Shown: piece after piece, positions 36,701 to 48,400 of the stretch | Layout: every line of letters starts with the position of its first letter | Position numbering within the stretch: position 1 is the stretch's first letter | Source: Gordionus sp. m RMFG-2023 | Taxonomy: Eukaryota > Nematomorpha > Gordioida > Chordodea > Parachordodidae | Assembly (NCBI RefSeq): GCF_954871325.1 | Contig: NC_088778.1 | Location: forward strand, 5,055,743 to 5,119,742 | DNA length: 64,000 nt | Direction of reading: 5' to 3' | Translations under genes and position numbers: made by a program | Notes under the pieces: generated by a model | What the model saw: only the letters and a program-made list of their open reading frames with translations | Database searches by the model: none | What the model was told of the DNA's origin: nothing

Positions 36701-37108
36701 CATTTATAAAAATTATATAGATTAAATACCCAATTTTCTTCTGGCAATTTCAGCAAGAGCTCCTACACCTAATCCTGCAGCTAAACTACCATAATTAATT
36801 AAACGACTAAATTTTGTAGAAGGAATTTTGTTTTCTTTAGATTTATGTGATAAAGATTGCTTTAACTTCATTTTGATCAAATCTTTTTTCAATTTGATTT
36901 TATTTTCATCAGAAGAATTCTCATAAACATGAGATTTTAGTGATAACCCCATTGTTTTGTCCTTAGAAAAATATCGCACCAAATTATTTAAATTTAATAT
37001 TTGTCTGGTATAAATTGTGCATTTTAATAAAAATAATGTTCTTTTTAATATGTGAAAGGATGTTTGATTTTTCACATTGAAATTAGCAAAATTAGTAAAT
37101 GTATACAT
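27796..37108 (-). CDS. COQ8: COQ8 (ADCK3/ADCK4) mitochondrial UbiB-family kinase-like protein
   Basis: Six exons: 37108-36730, 34951-34684, 34285-34143, 33496-33175, 32986-32734, 28080-27796. They total 1650 bp in one open frame (549 aa), with phases 1, 2, 1, 2, 0 and GT-AG borders. COQ8 proteins support the coenzyme Q biosynthetic complex in the inner mitochondrial membrane. The N-terminus is basic, Phe-rich and lacks acidic residues, as in a matrix-targeting presequence, with VRYFS near residue 46. A small-residue segment [14 protein letters not shown] follows. UbiB hallmarks are all present: KFGQ at about 165-168, the Ala-rich nucleotide loop [11 protein letters not shown] at 224-234, the AVKIQYPG lysine at 259, ExD at 306-308, catalytic loop QTDPNWSNF at 388-396 and LLDFG at 407-411. 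The protein ends near the family C-terminus ([15 protein letters not shown]). The acceptor at 32987 is preceded by a 14-C tract. The last intron is 4.65 kb and holds hAT relics. Which vertebrate paralogue (A or B) it equals cannot be said. Confidence 0.95.
30157..31440 (-). pseudogene. Decayed hAT transposase
   Basis: The segment at 30413-30616 encodes [20 protein letters not shown] followed by a Leu/Asn stretch ending in IKKNF. This is the C-terminal dimerisation region of hAT transposases (S-E-R-x-F-S-x...R-x-x-L). The segment at about 31141-31416 encodes a further transposase-like stretch (KDICEELSG). CAGGGATCGAAAAG at 30157 is a hAT-type terminal motif. Frames are broken by stops and indels, and the BED finger and catalytic core are not intact. 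Confidence 0.55.
30735..31995. repeat. Inverted duplication of hAT sequence
   Basis: The left arm (30735 to about 31200), read on the minus strand, matches the right arm (about 31535-31995), read on the plus strand, block by block. Blocks include GATATCAAGTGC, ATATGCATGACAAAAA, AAAAGTTGTGTCT, GCATCTAT and AGCTAACTTTA. The arms are well diverged and separated by about 330 bp. Confidence 0.65.
33079..33122. repeat. Pyrimidine microsatellite (CTTT-rich)
   Basis: Imperfect CTTT/CTTC run inside a COQ8 intron, close to the poly-G tract at 32993-33006. Confidence 0.7.
33956..34072. mobile_element. Short foldback element in a COQ8 intron
   Basis: GTTGTTAAAAAGCCCGA at the left is mirrored by TCGGGCTTTTTAATAACAC at the right. 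The ends resemble the 222-bp family (GTGTTGTTAA) but the arms differ, so this is a related short subfamily. Confidence 0.55.
35062..35192. mobile_element. hAT-like MITE with perfect 8-bp TSD
   Basis: TAGAAACCTGCAGGCCC at the start, CCAGGTTTCTG at the end, flanked on both sides by ATTTATTT (35054-35061; 35193-35200). Located in the first COQ8 intron. Confidence 0.75.
35201..36700. other. Rest of first COQ8 intron, nothing recognised
   Basis: AT-rich sequence without supported exons or a clear transposon signature. A less AT-biased stretch at 35640-36200 may be an old repeat. Confidence 0.3.
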
Positions 37109-38887
37109 TATCCTTCAAATATTTTTTTTATTAAATAAAGTATTTTTTCTTAATAGATTAGACAATCTAGGAATGATAATAGATGATTTCTTTAAAGCAC
37201 ATACCTAAAAAAATATGTAAAGAAAAAATTTCAAGAATTCAAATAAATCTTTAAAAAATTGTCATATCATTTACTGAAATATAATAATTATAATTTTGAT
37301 ATTAAATATTGAATGAATATGCAAAATAATATATTATATTATACTTGTACTATTGCAATACACCTAAAAATAGGAATTTTACCATTATGCAGCAGATTTT
37401 GACAAATTTTCCCGAAAAATCCCATATGATTTTCTGAATGAAATTATATTTTGCCAATATTTAGCGGTCGGTAAATAGCGAATAGAAGAGGTAAAGATAT
37501 AAATAGTTAAAATTATAAGTGTAGAAATTTTAAATAAATTAAATCCTGACACTATTTTTATTGTTGTGAAATTAAGTAGGTCTGGTTAGAGTTTTATATA
37601 TCCCATAAGCTAATATTACTAAAATCACATCACCCTAAAGACAATATATAATATTTTAATCATAAAATGTGATACTAAATATTTATGTTTACTATGTTTC
37701 GCTAATTTATCTATCTGAAGTTTTCAAACTTCTAGACTATAATAACCCCCCACCCCCAAATACGATTTCCCGTCCATTGAAAATTAATATATTTGAGTTT
37801 ATTAAATTGTGGCTTGTATTTCCTTCCTATCGTGACTATTGTATCGATTATTTTTGTTAGTTGTCTAATCAATTCAGTAAGCTGCCAAATTTTTAACAAT
37901 AATTTGTAAATTTTAATAATATTATTCCCACTTTATTAGTCAGAAGATATTTCGTGAAATTTTATTTAATTTGTTAATATACATGTGGCGACATATCAAA
38001 TTTTAGTATTAATCACTAGTGACTATCTTTAAAATAAATTTCCCACAAAAAAACTAGTTTTAAAAAATCTAGAATTTATGTATTTAGAAAAATAAAACAT
38101 AAATAAATGCAGCGTCTACATGAGCGGGAGAGGTTGGAACATTTGCATCCTATTTTTTGAGGGGGGGGAAGGGTAGGCTGCGTTAATGGTGGTAGGATAA
38201 ACTTTTTGGTGGTTATCTATTAAATTTTGACATGAAATAGGACAAAATTTATTGCTGTAAAAATTAATATTTTATTATAGAATTATTATAATACAATTCA
38301 TCGATCTAATCTATATATTGCAAACAATCATACACATTGTTTTCCAAATAAAACTTTTTGCTATCCATTTAAAAGGTTTAGATATTTTAGCAAGCTCATA
38401 ATGACATAATAATTAATTCATTGTAAATAATGGAAGTTTTAATTGAATTTATTATCTAAAAAAAAATTCTTTATATTCACAAAATATCGATAGTTGTTAG
38501 TAGAGATAGATTAATTTAAGGTAACATAGATAAATTATCTGAAAAGAGTATCAATAAAAAGATGAAAATAATAATAGATTGACACCGCCACCGAAGATGG
38601 TTAAATTTTTTAAGGGGATAGGCAAAGGTTTTTGAAGGGGGTTTGCATCCAGTGCTGGATAAATGCACAACAATTTACCTATGAATTATTACAGACATAT
38701 AAACTCAGAAAGTATTCATGAAAGAAAAGGGACAAAATATGATTAAAAAGCATAAATGTGAAATTCAATTTTTGGGATTGAGTTGATTTTTATATCATTT
38801 CCTAGGCACTTCATGTTAACTCTCTAGTAAATTGAGAATTGTTATCACATTCAGTCTATTTTTAAAGATAGTACTTCTTCTCAAGCA

Positions 38888-39855
38888 TAGGCGCAGCTGG
38901 AATGAGGGGGATTTGTCCCTTCAAAAATATGTTATTTTTTGTGAATATCATTTTTAACTATTAAAGAATATCCTCTACATGCCTCCATCTCCAACTCCTG
39001 TCCCCTAAAAATGTATTCATATATCTGAAATAATAATTTGAAAGAAAGAATTTAAAATTTAATAATTTTTTAAACTAAAATCTATTATAATTCATATTTC
39101 AACCACACCTAATACCGATATCATTATATCCATTTCAACAGCGAATTCCATCAAAATCATAACTATTCCTGATATAAATGAAACTACAGCTATTAATGAT
39201 TCAATAAAAAAACACACCTACCACTAATATGGCATTGACACATCAACTAATAAAACCACAACAACTATTCTTAATAATAAAACCATGACATTTATAAATA
39301 ATACCATTTCAATTACATCTAGTATTGATAGTACAACAACTACACTTAATATTGATACTACAACCTCCACAACTATTACTGAAACCAAAGAAAATCAACT
39401 TTCTGTTACAACGGCAATACCTACTAAGGCTACCCCCCAAAAATATTCTACTACTAATATCTTTACAACTATATTTACTAATGATACGACACCAATCGCA
39501 TTTAGTGCTGATATATTAGCAACAGAATCTACTATAGATATCCAACCAGATCTAATATTGGAAACTGTAACATCCAACGATTATTATATCACAGCAGCCA
39601 TTAACACCTTTGATGCAATAATCATATCTAACACTGAAACTATAACATCCACATTTACTATTGATGTCACCGCAACTGCATCAACTATTGATATGATAAA
39701 GATTTCTCACAAATATATTTTATCCATATAGAGGCTAAATAAACCCAGCTGAAATCCGGTTTTAGCGGGCTGAGGGCCTGTTAAATTGGGGGTCTGGGAG
39801 GAAAAATTCCAGTAAGTTTTTAACCCCCTCCCTTGGAAATTGGCTACACCTTGTT
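38888..39855. repeat. Probable repeat unit enclosing a Thr-rich frame
   Basis: The left end (GGCGCAGCTGGAATGAGGGG, then a patch matching 11320-11530) and the right end (GGCTACACCTTG) resemble the inverted ends of the hAT-like element at 53191-53817. I found no TSD, so the borders are approximate. Confidence 0.35.
39285..39731 (+). CDS. Thr/Ser/Ile-rich hypothetical frame, doubtful
   Basis: A 148-codon frame from ATG at 39285 to TAG at 39729-39731. It is dominated by Thr, Ser, Ile and Asp in loose repeats such as S-I-D-S-T-T-T-T. There is no signal peptide, Cys pattern or known domain. Similar ACT/ATT-rich sequence continues upstream to about 39100 but is broken by a stop and frameshifts, suggesting a decayed low-complexity repeat or a mucin-like fragment. 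It sits between repeat ends, so it may belong to a transposable element. Frame openness could simply reflect a triplet-like repeat poor in stop codons. Confidence 0.25.
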   Translation: MTFINNTISITSSIDSTTTTLNIDTTTSTTITETKENQLSVTTAIPTKATPQKYSTTNIFTTIFTNDTTPIAFSADILATESTIDIQPDLILETVTSNDYYITAAINTFDAIIISNTETITSTFTIDVTATASTIDMIKISHKYILSI

Positions 39856-41312
39856 AGGTATGTTCTTATTTTTCTTAAAGAAGAAAATATTCTTTTATTG
39901 GTGGAAGTATTAATAGTTTTATTTGCCCAAATATATAATATTTTGATATATTAGGAAAATAGTCAAAAATGTGTTAAATTAGGATAATTATACAAAGCAT
40001 CATAACATTTTATCGAACATTATCAACTGTAATTAACCTTCTATACCATAGTTTGTATTTAGCTAGATGCATCATAGGATACTTTAACTACTTCACAATA
40101 TATACCAAAATTTAATTTTTCCTTATCAAGATTTGAAATAGATTGGTAGAGGTTCTGCGGCAATAATATTTGCAGAATTGTCGATAATTGAAGAAAGACC
40201 TTTAGTTCTTTTGGATAATAAACTTATCCAAGAAGGGGGACACTACTGATTCTATGTAAGTTTTGAATGATAGGCTTTGCTGCGAGATGAGGTTGAAGAA
40301 TATGAAATTCATCGAATTCTTCTTGCTCAACAATGACACATAGTATATGAAATTCATCATCCGCATTTGCACTAATTTCCTTAAGTGCGTAGTATCAATT
40401 TGTAATATACTAAATATCTGTTTAGAATAAAAAAAAAAAAAATAAGTGTAGTGTTATTAAACGGCTCGTTTTGAGCCGATTTTTAAAAACGGCTCACTCA
40501 GATCGATGTCATTTTTTTTCAAATATTTTACAGAAACGAGTGTTAAATTATTTTATTACATTCAAATGTAAAAAAAAAGATTTTTGTTGTAATATTTAGC
40601 CAATAATCTCTCTGCTCCTGGTGAAATCTCTTTTCCCAGACCATTGGGTTATTTCAGTAAGAACATTTATAATAAGCTCCTCAAACTCCATAATAGCTGT
40701 TATTTTTTAAGGTGAAGGTTTCATCTTATTTTTCAAGCATTTTGTAATATTTTTCCTCGTCGGTCAAAGAGTTTCAGTTATATTTCTGTTTAATATATTT
40801 TGTTTTATGGGATATCTAAAGTCTATATATTGTTTTTGAATTAATGTAATAATTATCGCGATTATCTTACTTTATTTTTATAAAAATTTTACTGAAAAAT
40901 AAATCAGCTGTATTAGAAAAAATTGCATATCGGGTTTTAAACAGATAGTAAAATAGGCAATATAAGAAGGCCTCTTAAAAAGATGGATTACATAATATGT
41001 TGCATTTTATAGAAAAAAAAAATTTCGTGATAATTAAAATGATAATCTGAGTTTGAACATTGAAAATGATTACCAAACAATAAGTTCGAAGTCTGTATTA
41101 AAAATTTTATAATATTTGCCTTGTTATTTTAAATAAATAAAACTTATACCCTAATAGAATACATACTATTTCACTTAACATCAGAATGCATTCAATAATA
41201 AATTGATAATTTGAAGTATCCTTTCAAAACTAAAACTGCGATTATAAAGAAATGCACTTAAAGAAAACCGGAACATTTAACTTTAACTATCCATAGCCTA
41301 TATTATATACGT

Positions 41313-41484
41313 TAGAGATCTGCAAATCAGGGCCAGCCCATACTCGGCCCGACCGGGTTTTAGGTCAAGCCGGATCGGGTTTCGGGACAAATAAAAAAAA
41401 GAGCTCAAGATCGGGCCGGGCTGGACAAATCTTTTAAAAAAAATTTCGGACTGGGCTTGAAAAATTGGGGCCATGCAGATCCTA
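41313..41484. mobile_element. hAT-like MITE (CCGGGCC family)
   Basis: TAGAGATCTGCA at the left and TGCAGATCCTA at the right, with CGGCCCGACCGGG and CGGGCCGGGCTGG inside. No convincing TSD. Confidence 0.65.
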
Positions 41485-41548
41485 GCGTATCCAAGGAAGG
41501 AGGGCAGGGAAATAAAAATTGTTTTTTTACCCGGTATACTCTCTGCTC

Positions 41549-41770
41549 TAGTGTTGTTAAACGGCTCATTTTGAGCCGATTTTTAAAACGGCTAACTCAA
41601 TATTTTAGCCAGAAAAATATTGCTTAAGTCCTCGAGATTTCGATAATATATGCCTAGACCTTTGTTCCTTCTATTAGCAAAATCTTGAGGCTTGCGTAAT
41701 ATTTTTCTGGACGAAATATTGAGTTAGCCGTTTTTAAAAATCGGCTCAAAACGAGCCATTTAACAACACT
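41549..41770. mobile_element. 222-bp foldback MITE, Mutator-like
   Basis: The arms (TAGTGTTGTTAAACGGCTC...) are well preserved on both sides. Flanks TCTCTGCTC and ACTCTGCAC agree at 7 of 9 positions. Confidence 0.8.
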
Positions 41771-42718
41771 ACTCTGCACCCTCAGTTCCCTAAAAATAAA
41801 TAAAAGATGTCAATATAAACACTAACTAACGCATTCTTTTTTAATCAAAAGCTTTTAAATAACGGGCCTAAAGCCTCCTTAGTTTCTTGTGAATTAGAAT
41901 TAAACTTTCTTTCCAAAATATTTATAATAAAAAATATAAAAGATAATAAATACATCATAAATTGCAAAAAAAACAAAATACAGTAAAATCCATCTAGTAT
42001 TAACGTCGTAGTTTATGAACAGGTAATTTATACCAAGATTTTTTAAAAAAAGATAAAATTATTAGAAACCCTACTGATAAACCGTAAAAAAAATGAGAAG
42101 ACTTTGAGATTGAAAATACAAAGTTTAATACCCAAAATTTCTAGCAAAAAATCTTTAAAGGAAATTATCTAAAATAGGCCTTAAATGATATGTCGCATAC
42201 ATATTAAATAACTCTATAATTATTTTTATAACCATGACCGTTGAAAGAAAATTAGAACCTAAAATAAAAAATTAGATATTTCATAATTTTGCATTTCATT
42301 TGCTCTGTTAAAATATACATTGTTCTTCTATAAATTTAAATATGCATATTTTCTTCTTTTATTATTAGTATATTCCGCGAGTTATAAAGATTGACAGCTG
42401 GTCCTTTGAATCCAAATTCGATTTCAGGAAGTTTGAACTCTATTTAGCGGAAGTGTTATCAAAAACTTAATCGTACCCAATTTTTTTTGAAGGTGTCGAT
42501 CTAGGTTATCCACTGTTTGGCCTGTGTTCTCAAATATTTCTATTAAACAATTTAAAATTTTAAACCCCCTAATTTAGGTTAATAGCAACGATTGACAGTA
42601 CCATATGATTCAAATAGGATTTAAAAGATTCTCTAAAATATAATATTATCGTAATCTGGTCACTGGGTGTGAATATTTTAGATAGGTCAATTTTTTTAAA
42701 AAAGGTTTGTTTATTGAT

Positions 42719-42939
42719 TAGTGTTGTTAAACGGCTCAATTTGAGCCGATTTTAAAAACAGATAACTCAATATTTTATCAAGAAAAATATTTTGAAAACC
42801 TAAAGATCTTGTTCTTAGATGGCACAAAGGATTGAACATCTATTGGCGAAATCTCGATGCTTAGGCAATATTTTCCTGACTATAATGTTGAGTTAGCCTT
42901 TTTAAAAATTCGGCTCAAATCGAGCCGTTTAACAACACT
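42719..42939. mobile_element. 221-bp foldback MITE with perfect 9-bp TSD
   Basis: Flanked on both sides by TTTATTGAT (42710-42718; 42940-42948). Best-defined copy of the family. The arms meet around the GATGGCACAAAGG block. Confidence 0.85.
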
Positions 42940-45309
42940 TTTATTGATGAAAAACATTTAGTTTATCGATAATGATATTATAAGAGTTAGAATTATTTAG
43001 CTGAAGCTGGAAGACCCGAAGACCCCCAAATATAATATTTCTTCTGTAAAAATAAGATTTAAATTTATTATCGTTTTTTTTAAAAAAATGTTATTTATAT
43101 AAAATTATACAAAATGTTTTCTAAAAATAATTTTCCCATATCGGAATAAATTTAAAGTGAATGAAGTATGATGCATAGTTATTATCATTAAAACGGGATG
43201 TAATAGAATATTAGAATAAAGATTTGCATCATTATTTTTTTCCGAGGAAGGACATATGTCAGTTTTGACTGATTTTGTCACATTTCAAGATCTTGTATAT
43301 GGGCTAATTAATATTATAAAAAGAATAAGAAATTTATACTCAAAATGAACATCAGATTTAAATGGTAAGACATTCTATATTCGCACTTAATTTTAACCAT
43401 TTAAATTGTCTTTATGAATAATGATTGATAACTATAAAAAAAAAATTAATAACATATTTTTATTTACTACAAAACTCGAAAAAGTATACAAAAATATTAA
43501 ATTATTCACGGTTAATTAAGTATTTTTTTTTATCCTTTGAAAGAATAAAATTTAATTTTTGATGTACAAAAATTAAATATTATACTTTATTTTTTTGTCT
43601 TTCTTATTATTTTTTAAAAGAAAAATTATATGGTTTTTCTTTCGCTAATCAAATGCAATTATTGAGTAAACGATTAAAAAGAGAATTATTTATAATTAGT
43701 AAGCTAAGCCACTAATTTTCACATCGTTCATCTGAACTGGAAAAAAAAAATTATTAATTTTTTTTGTATTACTACTTTTCTTTTATGAAAACTAATTTAT
43801 AAATTTATAAGACTATGGAATGACACTGAATGAATATAATTTATTTAAGTCGTGATCATTATATTTTTTTAAAGTTACCAAAAAAAAGGACATATTTTTA
43901 TTATAATCAAAAAATTGACAAAAATATTTTTTATTAATCATAATTATTCAACTAAATTATTAATATTTTATTTTTTTTAAAAAAAAGAAAAATTTATTAA
44001 TATAAAATGCAAGAAAGGTATAATAATATGGTATATATAATGAATCTTGAATGCGATGCAGTATATTCATCCATCCTCATTTCGTATTAGAGGTCTGCAA
44101 ATGGCCAAATTTTAAGCCCAGCGCAGCTGAAATTTAGTTCCTGCCCGCTAGGCCTCCAGGTTCCAATTTTTTTAATAAGGTTTCCCATCTCCCGTTATGT
44201 TAAAAATCTGGAAATATATCTTATGGCAAAATAACCTATAATGAAGAGGATGTTTCATGATTTCCTTATCATAGCATTGAACATAAAATGTAGAAAAAGT
44301 AAAAAAGATCGTATTTATGAATGAATAATTATAGTAGCAGGGCATTTAAACATATAAATTATTAACAGTTTAACAAAATTAGGCTTTAGAATAATTTTGT
44401 TTTCTTCTCCTAATATCTATTAAGCACGGGGGCATCTCTGCTTCTTGCCGCTCGGCCAGGTCTCTTATTCTTTTTGCCGGTCCCCTGCCCAAATAAATTT
44501 TTTCCAGACATTTCCCTACCAGTCCTGCTCATGGGGTGAGCATTGTAAATTATATCACATAAATTTTACAAAAATACCTGATATAAGTGAGTTATAAATT
44601 TTACGCCAAAATTATCTGATATTCAAAGGGTTATAAATAATTTAACTTTTAAATATTTGCTAAAAAATCCAGATTTGCTAAACACCTGGCGACACATATA
44701 TAAACAGTAATATTTCCCTAATAAAATATAGTTATCGCCTATTATTATGGCTATATGCATGAACACGGCCACTATTAAAAACACACAATTATTGAAACAG
44801 AAACTAACGACTAAATTTTATTGAAGCTGCTCCCCCCCCCCTACTTTTTTATAGGTAATTTTAGAATGTTACCTAAAAAAAGCACAGATCCTATACCTCC
44901 TCGATTTTCTCTATTACACAAATAAGAAAGATGTTTTTTCCTTTTGAGTATAGGCCAAAATTTAAAATATCATTTTTAAAATATAATAAAGGAATCATGA
45001 GCTAGTTTCCGATCCTAAAGATTGGCTCCAGAAAAAAATCTGTTCTTTCAGGAAGATAGAAGTATAAAGTGATTCCTCAATCAAAGTGGCTATCAAACAA
45101 TTTGGCGCTACCCGAAAACACTAATTTTTTTAGAATACATTATATATAATCATGTGGTAGTGTCGAATTAGAATATTAAAAATGCTGAAAAAAACCCCTT
45201 CATCCAAACTTAAAAACAGCGAGTTTTAACAATAACTCGTGACCTACGGAATATTGTAATATGTTAAAGGAAACATTAAAAAATAACATAAAGTAAAATA
45301 AAACATTTT

Positions 45310-45535
45310 ATCAGTCGGAAAACCAACCAAAATTTGATATGATCGATATAATAAATGTTCATTTATATTTTTAAAAAAATCATCGTTTTCTAGAAGCGTG
45401 ACCCTAGTCGGTTGAGCGTTTGCATCCCAATCCGATAGTTCTGGGTTCGAATCCAGCAAGGACCATATTTTTTTTTACTGAAGCTAACTAGGCGGTCCCT
45501 TCCTGGAGGGTTGATATATAAAATAATCTAAGGGA
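45310..45535 (+). repeat. tRNA-derived SINE-like repeat, best copy
   Basis: Contains a pol III-type A-box-like stretch (TAGTCGGTTGAGCG) and a B-box (GGGTTCGAATCC) at tRNA-like spacing. The T-arm pairing is imperfect and there is no acceptor stem. The upstream head and downstream tail are shared with 3290-3560. Confidence 0.6.
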
Positions 45536-45856
45536 ACGATTCATTTCTTACCTGATTTCGAACAAAAAAATTTATCCACAAAATTTTGAGTCATGTCTAA
45601 TTTATATACTCTCATAATAATGTGAATGAAACATTGATTCAGGCAAATATAAATTAAAAATAGCTCGAAAGTTATTGAATAGTTTGTCAATTTATCAGGA
45701 CATGTATATGTAATAGGAGCAATTAACCTTGAAAATAAAGGCAATTGGTAATATGAGCAATTGTATTCAACAAATGTGTATGATGATTAATTGGTATATT
45801 TATATTGATTTGTAAAAGATATATATATATAACTGAATTTTTTCATGATAGTTCAA

Positions 45857-46585
45857 TGGCTCAGTTTACAAAAGGAAAAAAATTCAATATAAAAGAGTGC
45901 GAGATAGAAATTGTATTTATCAAAGATGGAATTCATTTTTTCAATGTCCATAATGGAGGACAGAGAAGTCGTTTTAGCAAATATTGGATTAGAAGTTTAT
46001 TCAAAATTATTTACTTTCTGTTTACCTAAGACATTAGGTGAAATATCATACGAAGATATAATCAAACTTTTAAAAAATTTATTACTCGAATAAATCTAAT
46101 TTTATGCTGAAGAGATATTGTTTTTTTTTAAAAAACGGAACTAGGAAAAGGAGGAATTATTACAGAATATATAAATAAAATTAAAGGTAAAAGCAAGCAC
46201 GTGATTTTTAAAGTAACGTGATAAATTAGTGTCGGGAATTACGAATGAAAAAAATATTAATGAAGTTATTAATCAACGACATGGGAAAAAGGTTCAAATC
46301 ACGACATACATGGAGACGTGAAAAATGATAACGTATACATAATTATCCTGCAGGAAATGAGATGAATAAAATTTCAAAAACAAGTGACAAGGGAGAAGCA
46401 TGACAATTATTTGTTATTGTTGTGGATTAGAAAACTATATAAAACCAAAGTGCCCAAAATTAAATGCAATTTGTCATAACTGTGGAATAAAAGGACATTT
46501 ACAGAAAGTTTGCAGAAGAAATCATGGTAAGAAAGAATATATTCTAACTATAGATATCCTAAAAAAGGGGGAAAGAAAGTTTTGA
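45857..46585 (+). pseudogene. gag remnant with two zinc knuckles
   Basis: The capsid part is split over two frames at 45857-46093. The second frame ends in the gypsy-type LGEISYEDIIKLLKN stretch. At 46400-46585 lie two CCHC knuckles: the second (CHNCGIKGHLQKVC) is intact, and the first has Tyr in place of the His ligand. In an active element this is the RNA-binding nucleocapsid. Confidence 0.7.
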
Positions 46586-47068
46586 GGATTGGGATTCGGC
46601 AGAGGAGTCGCGGAAAAAATTTGAGGTGAAACTATTGATAGATAAAATATGTGTTAAATTTTTTTAAATGACACAGATTCAGCAGTCTCCATTTTGAATA
46701 TAGAAGAGGATTTTACCGTTTAGATAATACCAGTAACAAAAATGGATATTTTTAAAAACTTAGAATAATTTAATGATCGATATTCAAGGTAAATGTATAT
46801 TACCCGTTAATTATAAAAATAAAATTATATATCATGAATTTATAATTGTAAGCAATGATATTAATTTGATAGGTAGAAATTTAATAATAATAAATCAATG
46901 TAATACAATTAATGAGGTTGGGGGGGGGGGCATCATTATATATTAAGAAATTAGGTTTACTGAAATATTTTAAAGAAGTTTATCGGTAAAACCCAACCCC
47001 AAATTTCAAAGTCTTAAAAGCAGACCGATACCATTTTCCTGGAAGACAAAACTAGAAACGGAATTACA
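46586..47068 (+). pseudogene. Degraded protease / pol linker region
   Basis: Stops in all frames, an 11-G run at about 46920, and no recognisable protease active-site motif. Position between nucleocapsid and RT is the only evidence. Confidence 0.35.
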
Positions 47069-48400
47069 ATGAATGGAATCCATAGGAGTTTTAGAAAATC
47101 TAAAATATTCGAATATTGCTTTTCTATCCTGCCTGTACTGAAAAAAGATGTATCCTTACGAATTTGCGGTGATTTCCGACAAACGGTTAATGCAAATATT
47201 TTAATTTATAAATATGCTATACCCAGAATTAGTGAATTATTAGTCACACTAGGTAGTGGATCCAAATACACGAAATACACGCTATTAGATTTATCAGAAG
47301 CGTATATTCAAATAGCACTAGATGAGGAGGCAAAAAATATGTTAGTGATCAACACGCCAAGTGGATTGTATCGTTACACACGACTTCCGTTTGGGGTAGC
47401 TTCAGCGCCAGCCATAACAAGCTATGGATTTGTTATCAAAAGGACTGGCGGTAAAACGATCATAGGGAAATGGTCCTCCGCAAATAAACTATGGGGAAAA
47501 ATCTGTTTAAATCTTGTCGGACTAATTAACGGAGATATATATATCTAGTAATAATAGATAGTTTTAGTAAATGGCCTGAAATACAAAAACTTTCAAAAAA
47601 TAGTTTTACTGAATTAAGAAAAATATTGTTAAGACTTTTTTGCTATTTTCGGTTACCCCAATATGATTTTTACGAATAATGGACCCCCATTTCAAAGTAC
47701 AAAATTCAGTATATTTTGCTAACAATTAGCAATTAGAAATATATATGGTACCCCTTGCCACTCAAGAACCAAAGGAGAAGCGGAGCGGTTAGTACAAATT
47801 TTTAAGAATTTTTTAAATAAACATAATGATCCTAATAAAATACAAGATTTTCTTTTTAATTATTGAAATACTCCATAAATAACCATAAAATAATTACCAA
47901 GTTTATTTATGCTTAGATTTCAACCCATAGGAACCTTACAATTAATAAGACCAATTTATCCTCATCCATATAATTTAAATGAGAAAATATATGTAAAAGA
48001 TTTCAAAAAAAAGATTAGAGATCTGCAAAGTTAGGCTCGGGGTCTAATTATATTTAAAATAATCGGGTTCGGGTCGGGCCGGGTCTAAATTTTTTTTTAA
48101 AATATATCTAAATTTTATCCATTTTATATTGAATTTTTAATGTAAAATAAAAATATATTTGATTTTATTTATTGAAACTAAACGACATATAACATTGTCT
48201 CTTATTTTGAGTAATTATAAAAATTAATTTCTATATTTAAAAAATTTCGGGCCAGGCCGTGCTTGAAAAATTAGGCCTGATGCAGATCATTAATTTGGAT
48301 ACCAGGTATCATTGTTAAAAGAACAGGACCAATGAAGTTTTTAGCTGAGACTAAATTATGTTTATGAAGAAGACATTAATTATTTAATTACATAGGTTCG
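47069..48400 (+). pseudogene. pol remnant: RT start fused to integrase end
   Basis: 47069-47410 encodes the front of a gypsy reverse transcriptase (RICGDFR, YAIPRI, LPFGVASAPAI). The YxDD catalytic box is absent because the frame jumps directly to integrase sequence (from about 47425). The next stop is at 47546-47548. Integrase continues in another frame (SKWPEI at about 47560), shifts again, and reads TNNG where a catalytic Asp is expected, then GEAER. A hAT-like MITE interrupts it at about 48014-48296. The chromatin-proximal tail (PGIIVKRTGP) follows the insertion. The gene is dead by several independent lesions. Confidence 0.8.
48014..48296. mobile_element. hAT-like MITE nested in the gypsy pol remnant
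   Basis: Starts TAGAGATCTGCA, ends TGCAGATCATTA, with CGGGTCGGGCCGGG inside and the family core (inverted relative to 10947-11212). It splits the 3' end of pol, so it inserted after the retroelement. The TSD is unclear. Confidence 0.7.

Larger units (their letters stand above)
37109..45300. other. Gene-free region between COQ8 and the retroelement
   Basis: Apart from the Thr-rich frame and MITE copies listed separately, no coding segment was recognised. The stretches 37150-38880, 39860-40440, 41780-42700 and 42950-45300 are AT-rich and largely featureless. A partial foldback arm lies at 40447-40500, a partial hAT-like MITE at about 44091-44170, and a 12-C run at about 44832. Confidence 0.5.

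Noticed and set aside
36722-36730. Stop at the end of the COQ8 first-exon frame taken as a short 128-aa gene
   Set aside because: A GT donor at 36729-36728 joins in phase to exon 34951-34684, and the combined frame matches the COQ8 family continuously.
39395-39577. 60-codon minus-strand frame
   Set aside because: Antisense of the Thr-rich low-complexity stretch; Val/Ile-rich only because the sense codons are ACN/ATN.
45390-45465. Possible tRNA gene
   Set aside because: A- and B-boxes are present but the T-stem is imperfect and no acceptor stem forms. The sequence recurs at 3.4 kb with flanking homology, so it is a SINE-like repeat.
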